This document shows, in pieces, positions 48,806 to 56,537 of a stretch of DNA of 64,000 nt. Source of the DNA: Noviherbaspirillum malthae (lineage in GTDB: Bacteria > Pseudomonadota > Gammaproteobacteria > Burkholderiales > Burkholderiaceae_D); contig NZ_JACYXF010000026.1 in NCBI RefSeq assembly GCF_015352985.1, forward strand, positions 1 through 64,000, read 5' to 3'. The translations under genes and the position numbers were made by a program. How positions within the stretch are numbered: the stretch's first letter is position 1; every line of letters begins with the position of its first letter. The notes under the pieces are model-generated. The model saw only the letters and a list, made by a program, of their open reading frames with translations. It had not been told where the DNA came from and made no database searches.

Positions 48806-49633
48806 GTGCAAGCGCTGACAGGCATATCCGATATGGGCGGCGCGGGGGCTCGCACCGGCGGCGCGAAGATTTCACTCCACGGCGAGGCGGCACTGGTGAC
48901 AGCCGCTACGCGCGGAATCGGGCGCGAATGCGTTCTTGCTCTGGCCGAGGCGGGCGCCTCGCTTGCGATCGACAGCCGCGATCTTGAAGCGGGAAACGAG
49001 CTTGCCGCCGTGCTGCGCGCCAAGGGCGTGAAGGCGATGGCCGTTGCAATGAACATGCAAAGCCCCGCTTCAATCGCACAGGCCGTTGCCGAAGCCGAAG
49101 CGGAACTCGGCCTGGTCACGGTGCTGGTCAACAATGCCGGCCACAGCCTGCCCGCTGCCGCGCTGGATGTCGCGCCCGAGGCATATGACAGCATGTTCGG
49201 GCTGAACGTGAAGGCCGCGTTCTTCACCGCACAGGCGGTTGCGCGCCGGCTGATTGCCGAAAGGCGGACCGGAGCGATCGTCAACGTCGCCTCGCAGGCC
49301 GGGGCGGTTGCGCTGCGCGATGAATCCGTCTACTGCATGACGAAGGCCGCCATGATGCACATGACGCGCTGTCTCGCGGTGGAATGGGCGCCGGCCGGCA
49401 TACGCGTCAATGCGGTGGCGCCGACGTTCGTCAGCACCGACGGCACGCGCAAATGGCTGGACGATCCGCAGTTCCTCGATAGCGTCATCAGCCGTATCCC
49501 ATTGGGACGGGTAGGGGTAACCACTGAAATTGCGTGGCCGGTCGTGTTCCTCGCCTCCGGCGCGGCGTCGCTGGTCACGGGAACGACGCTAGCGGTGGAC
49601 GGCGGCTGGACGGCTATCCTTCGCTGCAGATGA
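48806..49633 (+). CDS. SDR-family oxidoreductase
   Basis: A protein of 275 residues. It has the cofactor loop TAATRGIGRE (a TGxxxGxG variant with Ala for the first Gly), NNAGHS, the catalytic Ser in VASQAG and Tyr/Lys in YCMTK, and the C-terminal VDGGW. These are classical SDR features. The substrate is unknown. The start is GTG 48806 with AGGAGG upstream. It lies 12 bases after the GH16 gene and is co-transcribed with it. A strong hairpin follows. Confidence 0.9.
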   Translation: MQALTGISDMGGAGARTGGAKISLHGEAALVTAATRGIGRECVLALAEAGASLAIDSRDLEAGNELAAVLRAKGVKAMAVAMNMQSPASIAQAVAEAEAELGLVTVLVNNAGHSLPAAALDVAPEAYDSMFGLNVKAAFFTAQAVARRLIAERRTGAIVNVASQAGAVALRDESVYCMTKAAMMHMTRCLAVEWAPAGIRVNAVAPTFVSTDGTRKWLDDPQFLDSVISRIPLGRVGVTTEIAWPVVFLASGAASLVTGTTLAVDGGWTAILRCR

Positions 49634-49687
49634 TGATGCGGCTGGCAATTGCCGCCCGGGCAATGCCGGTTGCGTCATCGATGTGCA

Positions 49688-49742
49688 GGCCTCCATGCCT
49701 GCACCACTACCATTCGTTGTGAAGGATGCAGGCATGGAGGCC
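49688..49742. terminator. Bidirectional terminator hairpin
   Basis: GGCCTCCATGCCTGCA (49688-49703) and TGCAGGCATGGAGGCC (49727-49742) form a perfect 16-bp stem with a 23-base loop. It lies between the convergent SDR and GH13 genes, where a shared terminator is expected. T runs are weak. Confidence 0.7.
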
Positions 49743-49788
49743 GGTTTGGCCAACTTCCCGCATCGCTCCGTTCCTGTCTCGTTCCTGC

Positions 49789-51339
49789 TCAACCCTGAAG
49801 AAAGCAGAACCCGCTCACGCCCAGCACCACCGTGCGTGCGTCGACGCTCATGTTCCTGCTCATGATTACCGTGCCGACATCGACCGGCGCCACCTTCTTC
49901 TCGACGACATCCATGTTGAACAGGCAGACGATCTCCGAACCTTCATGTTCGCGCGAGAAGGCAAGCACGCCATCGGGAGCATCGAGCAGCGTGATGCCGC
50001 CCTGGCTGAATTCCGGACGCGACTTGCGCAGGGCGATCATCTCGCGGGCGAAGTTGAGAATCGAATCCCGCTCGGCATCCTGCTTCTCGACATTCATTTC
50101 GATATGCACGTTGTCGACCGGCAGCCATGGCTCGGCCTGGCTGAAGCCGCCATGCGGAGCAGCCGTCCAAGGCATCGGCGTGCGGCAGCCGTCGCGGCCC
50201 TTGAACTTGGGCCAGAAGGTCTTGCCGAAGGGGTCCTGGATGCGTTCAAAGGGCACGTCGGCCTGCGGAAGGCCCAGCTCCTCGCCCTGATACAGGCAGA
50301 TATCGCCGCGCATTGCAAACAGCAGTGCCAGCGCATGCTTGGCATTCTGTTCGGGGTCGCGGCCGTTGAGCCAGCGGCTCGCTACGCGCGGCTTGTCATG
50401 ATTGCTCAAGGCATAGCAGGGCGAACCCGGCGCCTTGATGCTCTCTTCCAGCGTGGTGATCACATTGCGCACATAAGGCGCGCTGCTGTCGGGCTGCATG
50501 AGCGCGAAGCTGTAGGCAGAATGCAGGCGGCCCGGTCTGGTGTACTGGCCCATGAGCTTGAGCGCGTCATGCCCGCCGACTTCGGCCAGGCTGAAGGCGC
50601 CGTAGGCGTCGAGCAGCTTGCGGATCTTTTCCAGGAAGGCATCCATCTCGGGGCGCGCCTGGTCGTAGACATGCAGCTGGAAGCCGTAGGGATGCAGCGC
50701 GGCGCTGGTGTCCTGGCGCGGCGGATTGTTGCGCAGCAGCTGGTCCTGGAAGATGTGATTGCAGGCGTCGAAGCGAAAGCCCGATACGCCCATGTCCAGC
50801 CAGAAGTCCATTTCCTTCAGCACCGCGGCCTGCACGTCGGGATTGTGCATGTTGAGGTCGGGCTGGCTGGAGAAGAAGGAATGGAAATAGTACTGGCGCC
50901 GCTCGGCATCCCAGCGCCACGCCGGGCCGCCGAATACCGAAACCCAGTTGTTGGGCGGGCTGCCGTCGGGCTTCGGGTCGGCCCACAGATACCAGTCGGA
51001 CTTGTTGTTTTCCTTGGCGCGGCTCTGCTTGAACCAGGCATGCTCTTCCGAGGTGTGCGAGATGACCATATCGACAATGATGCCGAGCTTGAGCGCCTTG
51101 GCCCGCCGCATCAGGCTCTTGAAATCGTCCATCGTGCCGAAGATGGGATCGACGGCACGGTAATCCGATACGTCATAGCCGAAGTCCTTCATCGGCGACT
51201 TGAAGAAGGGACTGATCCAGATGGCGTCCACGCCAAGGCTCTTGATGTAGGCAAGCTTCTGTTCTATGCCGGCCAGGTCGCCGATGCCGTCGTTGTTCGA
51301 ATCCTGGAAACTGCGGGGATATACCTGGTAAATGATCAT
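49789..51339 (-). CDS. GH13 alpha-glucosidase/alpha-amylase-family enzyme
   Basis: A protein of 516 residues, the usual length for oligo-1,6-glucosidase-like GH13 enzymes. It begins IIYQVYPRSFQDSNNDGIGD and contains DMVISHTSEEHAWF, the nucleophile Asp in GFRFDACNHI, the acid Glu in LAEVGGHD, and SNHDKPR. It lacks a signal peptide, so it acts in the cytoplasm on maltodextrin-like sugars. It probably degrades glucans or trims primers in the glycogen network around it. Confidence 0.92.
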   Translation of the reverse strand: MIIYQVYPRSFQDSNNDGIGDLAGIEQKLAYIKSLGVDAIWISPFFKSPMKDFGYDVSDYRAVDPIFGTMDDFKSLMRRAKALKLGIIVDMVISHTSEEHAWFKQSRAKENNKSDWYLWADPKPDGSPPNNWVSVFGGPAWRWDAERRQYYFHSFFSSQPDLNMHNPDVQAAVLKEMDFWLDMGVSGFRFDACNHIFQDQLLRNNPPRQDTSAALHPYGFQLHVYDQARPEMDAFLEKIRKLLDAYGAFSLAEVGGHDALKLMGQYTRPGRLHSAYSFALMQPDSSAPYVRNVITTLEESIKAPGSPCYALSNHDKPRVASRWLNGRDPEQNAKHALALLFAMRGDICLYQGEELGLPQADVPFERIQDPFGKTFWPKFKGRDGCRTPMPWTAAPHGGFSQAEPWLPVDNVHIEMNVEKQDAERDSILNFAREMIALRKSRPEFSQGGITLLDAPDGVLAFSREHEGSEIVCLFNMDVVEKKVAPVDVGTVIMSRNMSVDARTVVLGVSGFCFLQG

Positions 51340-51660
51340 GACACTCTCATAAGCTCATAAGGTCACTATGCAATCCGTCCCTGCGGCGCAAGCCGCGAGT
51401 TGGACCGGAAGGGCCGGGATGCATGTGTCATCGGTGCGATACGACCATCGGTCGACCGCATGAACGTTACTATCCGTTGACTTCCGGAAATGTGCAATGT
51501 CCTAGATGCAAGATGGGGACGTTTTGTTCCCGAGTTGCAACTTTGGAGGTCCATTTGGATGGCCGGAATGACAATTGCACGGAGGGAATGACGGTTTGTT
51601 CACATGTCTCGTGCCTCGTGCCTCGTGCCGAGGCAGAGCAGACGCAGTCTCTCTACATGA
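51340..51660. other. Intergenic region, no gene seen
   Basis: About 320 bases upstream of the GH13 gene and downstream of the candidate effector gene. Overlapping short frames lack support. The GH13 promoter is presumably here. Confidence 0.45.
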
Positions 51661-52620
51661 TCAGGATGTGGGCTTCGACATTGACCTTGGCCCCAAGGGA
51701 CGGGGAGGACGTTCCATGCGCTGCCGTACAGGCAGCTGATCCGTTGCCGAAGCGAGTGATGTGTCCGCCTGCTTGGAAGAGCCAATCTCCTGAGACGTTC
51801 TTCGGATGGCATTGCGTCTTTTCAGGTTTGTGGTTTCAGGAGTCCGAGGGGACACGAGGACGTAATCGGCGCTATCCAATCGTCTTTCCGGTGCAGACGT
51901 GCCGTTATTGATGTAGGCATCTCCGATTTTGCGGAGATCGGCGAGTGCGAAGGCTACGCGTTGTGCAATCTGTTTTCTGTGTTCCGGCGATATGTCCAAT
52001 GCGTCCAGCATTCCGGTGCCATGTTCATAGGTAGTGGCAAAGTTTATTAACGTGATATCCCTGAATGTTCCGTCTTCCTGCTGCACCTTGAAGATGGGCG
52101 TGTTGCCCAGCGCCCTTGCCGCATCCTGCAGGTCCTGCGGTGCCCGGGATCCTTCCTTGTAGATGCCGTTCAAGAGGGTGGTTACGCCGGAACGCAGTCC
52201 GTCGGTCTGAGGAATGCCTGCTTTCTTGCTGCCGGGGTTGATGTAGGGCTTGAGCAAGTGCGTCAGGGTCTCGCTGCTGTTGGCCCACTCCGCCATGGCA
52301 TTGTTGATGCCGGCCTCATTCCTTGTGAATTTTTGATAGCTGTCTTGATGCGACTGTCGCATCAGGTCGGCAACACTCGACGGCGCGGAGCCTTGGGTCT
52401 TGGCGGCGTTCATTGAATTCAACATCGTCATCAGCTTGCTCCCCATGCGATTGCCCGCATTGCGCATGAAGGCATTGAGGGCAGTGCGACTGCTGGCAGT
52501 CTGCATCCCGGGCGGTACGGCCCCTGGTGGATGCATCATGCCGGGCGCTGAGGAATTGTCCAGTGACAGCTTCGTCTCGCTTCCCGGAAGATCCGGACGT
52601 TTGTTGTTAAAGATGCGCAT
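51661..52620 (-). CDS. Candidate type III effector, unknown function
   Basis: A protein of 319 residues that I do not recognise. The N-terminal 50 residues are Ser/Pro/Met/Asn-rich (SLDNSSAPGMMHPPGAVPPG), as in type III secretion signals. The middle is helical (NEAGINNAMAEWANSSETL, HLLKPYINPGSKKAG, LQDAARALGNTPIFKVQQ) and the C-terminus is basic (NLKRRNAIRRTS). There is no signal peptide. GGGAAGAG lies 2 bases or more before ATG 52620, which sets the start. A MITE-like palindromic element and then an HrpL box lie upstream. Effector status is inferred from the promoter and N-terminus. Confidence 0.62.
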   Translation of the reverse strand: MRIFNNKRPDLPGSETKLSLDNSSAPGMMHPPGAVPPGMQTASSRTALNAFMRNAGNRMGSKLMTMLNSMNAAKTQGSAPSSVADLMRQSHQDSYQKFTRNEAGINNAMAEWANSSETLTHLLKPYINPGSKKAGIPQTDGLRSGVTTLLNGIYKEGSRAPQDLQDAARALGNTPIFKVQQEDGTFRDITLINFATTYEHGTGMLDALDISPEHRKQIAQRVAFALADLRKIGDAYINNGTSAPERRLDSADYVLVSPRTPETTNLKRRNAIRRTSQEIGSSKQADTSLASATDQLPVRQRMERPPRPLGPRSMSKPTS

Positions 52621-52687
52621 TCTCTTCCCTGGATGCATCGAACATGATCGTGTCCTCAGACAAAGTCGCTGGACTGCACTATTGATT

Positions 52688-52787
52688 CGGCCCGAAAAAT
52701 GGTTGATTTTTCGGACCGCCGATCTCACCCTCGCCCTCTGGGAGAGGGGCGGGGTGAGGGGATCCGGCTCAATATATTTTCGGGCCG
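52688..52787. repeat. MITE-like nested palindrome in an effector leader
   Basis: Outer arms CGGCCCGAAAA (52688-52698) and TTTTCGGGCCG (52777-52787) are perfect. Nested inside are CCGAAAAATGGTTGATTTTTCGG and the palindrome CTCACCCTCGCCCTCTGGGA followed by GAGGGGCGGGGTGAG (52724-52758). The latter resembles repetitive palindromes found in many copies in proteobacterial genomes. About 100 bp. Confidence 0.65.
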
Positions 52788-52796
52788 GATCTATAA

Positions 52797-52824
52797 TGAG
52801 TGACATCCGGGCCATGGCAGTTCC
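52797..52824 (-). promoter_or_regulatory. HrpL box upstream of the 319-residue effector
   Basis: On the minus strand: GGAACT, 15 bases, TCACTCA; one mismatch in each part against GGAACC-N15/16-CCACNNA. It abuts the palindromic element and is about 177 bases before the start codon. Confidence 0.62.
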
Positions 52825-53048
52825 ATAAGCTGTCACAGCGGACCTGCAGCAAAGGACACTCAAGCAGTCACATGCGGTCCGCAAGAGGGAGACTGGGTGC
52901 GGCACTATGAAACGTCCCGCCTTGGACAAGTCGGCATAACAAAAATGATTGCTTCGACAGATCGCCTTGAGCACCTATCACCCCCGCCTCCAGTACGGCG
53001 CCTTGTTTTTCCGCATGATTGGAGAGGGGGGCATTGAATGAGCGAAGT

Positions 53049-54206
53049 TCATCCCGCCTGAAGTATCCTTTTCCATACCGGGTCCGTCTTGATGAAAATC
53101 TGCCGCGTATTCCGATGCTCATAGTCGGGGTTATATCTGTTATCGCTATTGTGGCGGGCTTTAAAACCCGCATTTGGCAGCACATGCCTGCTCATGATGA
53201 TTTCTTGAGGTATGCCGCCAATGACCACCACCGTGCCGCGGGCGCATTGCCTCAGCAAGCCTTCCAGTAATCTGGCATTGTGAAATTCGGGATAGCGCCT
53301 GGCGACTTCCTTTCTGATGTTGCTGAAATCCTTTTTTCCCGAAGTCGTGAATCCGGCTTCAATTTCGTGATACAGAGAACGCCCGCCCGGATTGACGGGC
53401 GCATCGAGAAGATAAGCTGCGTTGCGAAACATGATTACCTGGGGCTGGTTTCTGAAGTCGTCGTTGTTCAGCTTGGTTCTTAAATCTTCGATGATGTTCG
53501 TTGACTGACCGATAAAAGTGATTCGTTCATTCACCAGACGGGTGCCGGCTTCCGTCAGCACGTAGTGACGGAATCTCGCGTTGCTGTCAGCTGGCTGTTC
53601 CAGCGCCATATAAGAGGAATGATTAATGGAAACACGTCTCGAGGTTTTTGCTTTCATCACAACCTGCCCTGTTTCCCTGACCCTGTCGAAGATCCGTGTT
53701 CCATCGACCTGTGGTTCATAATCCGATGCGATGAACCTGAATTTCGCGGCATTTTCCGGCCCAAGCTTCCGGTCGAACAGGATGGCAAAGCCGACGACTT
53801 CATCGCCGTGCGAAGCCCCGTAAACATGAATGTTCGCGCCATTCGGGAACCGTTTCTGCAACAGGGAGGGAAGCTCAGGCAAGGCATCCCTGAACATCGA
53901 CGTTTTATGGACCTGCTTCACTGGCTGCACGACCGCAGGCATCGTTCCTTGAGTGTCTGTCGAGACGGGTGCGTTTGGAGAGGCTGCCGCTCCGGGCCTG
54001 TCCCGACGGTAAAAGCCCGGTATTTTTCCCAGAAGGCGCCTGCGAGTCGCTCCTTCGGAAACGGTCCTGCCGAAGGTAGCAGCTTCCTCGTTTGCGGGAT
54101 TTGGTTCGGATAGCCTGGCGACAGGATCGGATTCGGAAGGTATGGCTGGCGTCTGAACACTTGGCAGAGAGGCTGGATTGCGAATGGTAGAAATGAAGTT
54201 TCCCAT
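53049..54206 (-). CDS. Candidate type III effector with myristoylation motif and CheR-like methyltransferase motifs
   Basis: A protein of 385 residues. It begins MGNFIS, which fits the eukaryotic N-myristoylation rule (Gly2, Ser6); effectors use this to reach host membranes. Residues about 7-105 are Pro/Ser-rich and disordered. From about 120 motifs recall CheR methyltransferases: HVYGASHGDEVVGFAILF (about 127-144), aligned with the S-adenosylmethionine loop GCSTGEEPYSLA, then FIASDYEPQ, and QVIMFRNAAYLL (about 256-267), aligned with DVIFCRNVLIYF. The end is RGTVVVIGGIPQE. ATG 54206 is the first ATG but lacks a clear ribosome binding site. An HrpL box lies upstream. Methyltransferase activity is unproven. 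Confidence 0.7.
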   Translation of the reverse strand: MGNFISTIRNPASLPSVQTPAIPSESDPVARLSEPNPANEEAATFGRTVSEGATRRRLLGKIPGFYRRDRPGAAASPNAPVSTDTQGTMPAVVQPVKQVHKTSMFRDALPELPSLLQKRFPNGANIHVYGASHGDEVVGFAILFDRKLGPENAAKFRFIASDYEPQVDGTRIFDRVRETGQVVMKAKTSRRVSINHSSYMALEQPADSNARFRHYVLTEAGTRLVNERITFIGQSTNIIEDLRTKLNNDDFRNQPQVIMFRNAAYLLDAPVNPGGRSLYHEIEAGFTTSGKKDFSNIRKEVARRYPEFHNARLLEGLLRQCARGTVVVIGGIPQEIIMSRHVLPNAGFKARHNSDNRYNPDYEHRNTRQIFIKTDPVWKRILQAG

Positions 54207-54340
54207 AACGGTTTCAATGAAATTTGAATAATCGGCGCAACGGTGCAATATGCCGGAACGTCGAACTCAAGCGCGGCAGGATGGCACCGATTGGGATCGC
54301 GTTTTCCCGGCATGTGACCTCCGTGCTATGAAGAGCGTAA

Positions 54341-54368
54341 TGAGTGTTGCTACCTCCATTTTGGTTCC
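54341..54368 (-). promoter_or_regulatory. HrpL box of the CheR-like effector
   Basis: On the minus strand: GGAACC, 15 bases, ACACTCA. The -35 part is perfect. The downstream half and the preceding bases (AGCAACACTCAT) closely resemble the box of the LRR-NEL gene (GGCAACACTCAT). It ends about 134 bases before ATG 54206. Confidence 0.75.
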
Positions 54369-54968
54369 ATTGGAAAAGGGACAGCATTTATTTACGAAGC
54401 GGAAGTCGCTCCGCGTCGCGTGCAACGCTGCCGGTCGAATCGAGGCTTTGTTGATTCCGTGTTAAAAATCGAAAATGACGCGATGCATTGATTCAGCGCC
54501 CTGAGATGTTGCGGTCATATCAAAGGCCTTCATTGAACAGTTAATAAATCGCCTCATGCAGCTACATGCGAAATGTTTAGTTGGTCCAGCCTGAATCGGC
54601 AATCTCATTGTCCGGCATTTACCACATCAAATGCACGCACGTCTGTCGGGATTGTTTTAAAACACCCGGCAGGTCGGGGACGGGTTTCGAATACATGTTC
54701 ATCGTGGTTAACCGCTTGGCTGCAACGGTTCATTGAACAATTAATTCGTGTCATGCATGCCTGGCGCAGGCACGCATGCAGTGTCAAGCCTGATTAAGGT
54801 TTGCAGTCGTCGGCCACATCGGCGGACAGGAGTCAATGCTTATTGCAGCGTTGTTGAAATCGCACCAGCATTCTTTTTATTGCAATTGCGTCATGATTAG
54901 TGAGTGCTTACAATCTTTCTCCGCCTGATCCAGACACGTTTGTTTGACTTTCGACTTGCGAGGAATTA
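54369..54968. other. AT-rich intergenic region with a 17-base direct repeat
   Basis: No supported gene. TTCATTGAACAGTTAAT (54529-54545) recurs as TTCATTGAACAATTAAT (54729-54745), exactly 200 bases apart. The region lies before the 2-oxoglutarate oxygenase gene and may hold its promoter and regulatory sites. Confidence 0.5.
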
Positions 54969-55712
54969 ATGAGCAACACCAGCGATCAATTGCATCTCCA
55001 GCTTATTGATAATGTTACCAGCTGCCTGCGTCACACCGACTTGCCTGCATTGCAGGCCTCCATGCGCGAAAAGGGTTTCGCGGTAATACGCGGCCTGTTC
55101 CGCGACAAACTGCTGCGGCAGCTGCAGGATGAATGCGCGAAGCTGATCGACAGGCACGGAGTCGAGCGCAATCTCCACATGAAGGAAACCGCCTATACGC
55201 CGCGCAGGATGGTCAATGTCAAGCGCGACAGGATCAACGAGCATGGCTTGCTGATACCAAGGATTTATGATGATCCCATGGTCAGGCGGCTGTTCGAGAT
55301 CATTACCGGCGAGCGCTTTACGACCTGCCCATACACACCCGAGGAGTACATCATCAATTGCCTGTATCGTGCCGATGATACCCACGGCTGGCACTGGGAT
55401 GACTACAAGTACGGGGTTGTATTCGCCGTCGAGACGCCTCCCGCTGAATCGGGCGGCTACGTACAGGTGGTACCGAATACGTCATGGAACAAGGACAAAC
55501 CCAGCGTCGAGGCCGCACTCTTCAGCGGCCCCGCCTATGCCTTCAGGCTGGAGCCCGGCGATGCCTACATACTGCGCACCGACACCGGCATGCACCGCGT
55601 GAGCCCGATACAGGAAGGCACAAGCCGTGTGGTGGTCAACATGGTGTGGGCAGCAATGGACGAGCTCGACAAGCCTACTTCGCACGAGACCATGGAGACC
55701 TTGTTCGCATGA
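54969..55712 (+). CDS. Fe(II)/2-oxoglutarate-dependent oxygenase
   Basis: A protein of 247 residues. The iron triad is visible as His142-Trp-Asp144 (GWHWDDYKYG) and His209 (TGMHRVSP), with Arg219 likely binding 2-oxoglutarate. Its size and segments (FAVETPPAESGGYVQVVP, LEPGDAYILRTD) recall the small group that contains BesD-type amino-acid halogenases and related hydroxylases. Halogenases replace the Asp by Gly, so a retained Asp points to hydroxylation. The stop overlaps the start of a LysE-family exporter (ATGA), implying that the product or substrate is an amino acid that is exported. Substrate unknown. Confidence 0.82.
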   Translation: MSNTSDQLHLQLIDNVTSCLRHTDLPALQASMREKGFAVIRGLFRDKLLRQLQDECAKLIDRHGVERNLHMKETAYTPRRMVNVKRDRINEHGLLIPRIYDDPMVRRLFEIITGERFTTCPYTPEEYIINCLYRADDTHGWHWDDYKYGVVFAVETPPAESGGYVQVVPNTSWNKDKPSVEAALFSGPAYAFRLEPGDAYILRTDTGMHRVSPIQEGTSRVVVNMVWAAMDELDKPTSHETMETLFA

Positions 55713-56359
55713 CGGGCTTATTCTTGTCGGCATTCGGGCTTGGATTGATCTTCAATGCCTCGCCGGGTGCAGTGTTCGCCGAAACCGTGCGCCGGGGTAT
55801 CGCTGGCGGGTACTTCCCGGCATTCTATGTACAGGTCGGCTCGCTGGCGGGAGATGCGACGTGGGCGGTGCTGGGCTTGGCTGGCGCGGGCATGCTGTTG
55901 CAACTGCCCTCCGTGCAGGTGCCCCTTTCCATCCTCGGCGCCATCTATCTTGCATGGCTTGGCCTCCAATCCTGCTTCAGCCGTCCGGATCCGGATCCGG
56001 ATCAGGAAGCACCAAGCACGCAGTCCCGCGCAATGGACAAGGGAGCGCTGGCCAGCGGCGCGTCGCTGTCGCTGACCAATCCGGCCAACATTTTCTATTG
56101 GGCGGCGCTGGGCGGCGTGCTCGGCGCACTTGGGGTAGCGGAGCCCCAGCCTGCGCATTACGTGGTTTTCTTTGCCGGCTTCATGACTTCCTCGCTGCTC
56201 TGGTGCTTCGCTTGCGCCGGCCTGGTGCATGTGCTGCATCGTACGATGTCGGCAAGAACAACCATGTTCATCAATGTGGCTTGCGGCCTGGCGCTGATCT
56301 ACCTGGCTGTGACTACTGTCATCAGCCTTATGCCAATTTCAAGCGAGTCAATCCTGTAA
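55709..56359 (+). CDS. LysE/RhtB-family amino-acid exporter
   Basis: A protein of 216 residues with about six membrane helices. The family pattern is clear: FGLGLIFNASPGAVFAETVR (about 7-26), then GDATWAVLGLAGAGMLL, ILGAIYLAWLGLQS and LSLTNPANIFYWAA. LysE proteins export amino acids or their derivatives. The start codon overlaps the stop of the oxygenase by 4 bases, a strong sign of joint function. A hydrophilic loop rich in Asp/Pro (RPDPDPDQEAP) lies mid-protein. A tandem repeat and hairpins follow the stop. Confidence 0.92.
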   Translation: MTGLFLSAFGLGLIFNASPGAVFAETVRRGIAGGYFPAFYVQVGSLAGDATWAVLGLAGAGMLLQLPSVQVPLSILGAIYLAWLGLQSCFSRPDPDPDQEAPSTQSRAMDKGALASGASLSLTNPANIFYWAALGGVLGALGVAEPQPAHYVVFFAGFMTSSLLWCFACAGLVHVLHRTMSARTTMFINVACGLALIYLAVTTVISLMPISSESIL

Positions 56360-56365
56360 GCTTGC

Positions 56366-56403
56366 GTTTTCAGGTTTGGCTGCGGTTTTCAGGTTTGGCT
56401 GCG
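56366..56403. repeat. Perfect 19-bp tandem duplication
   Basis: GTTTTCAGGTTTGGCTGCG occurs twice head to tail (56366-56384, 56385-56403), 6 bases after the LysE stop. Replication slippage is the simplest origin. Confidence 0.8.
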
Positions 56404-56408
56404 TTGTG

Positions 56409-56462
56409 CCCGCCGTCCATGGTTCTGCCATGGATGACGGGTGCGCCTTTCCAGAAAAGGCG
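56409..56462. terminator. Two hairpins between convergent genes
   Basis: CCCGCCGTCCATGG/CCATGGATGACGGG (56409-56441, 5-base loop, two imperfect pairs), then CGCCTTT/AAAGGCG (56444-56462). They separate the LysE gene from the end of the LRR-NEL gene and probably terminate one or both transcripts. Confidence 0.6.
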
Positions 56463-56537
56463 TTCATCGATCCTTCTCGTGCTGCAATGACCTGGAGCTA
56501 AGTTTGAAAATCAACTACCTGGCGATGCTACGAAAAA

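Noticed and set aside
53918..54313. 131-codon frame overlapping the CheR-like effector
   Set aside because: Wrong frame relative to the motif-bearing protein, with no ribosome site or motif.
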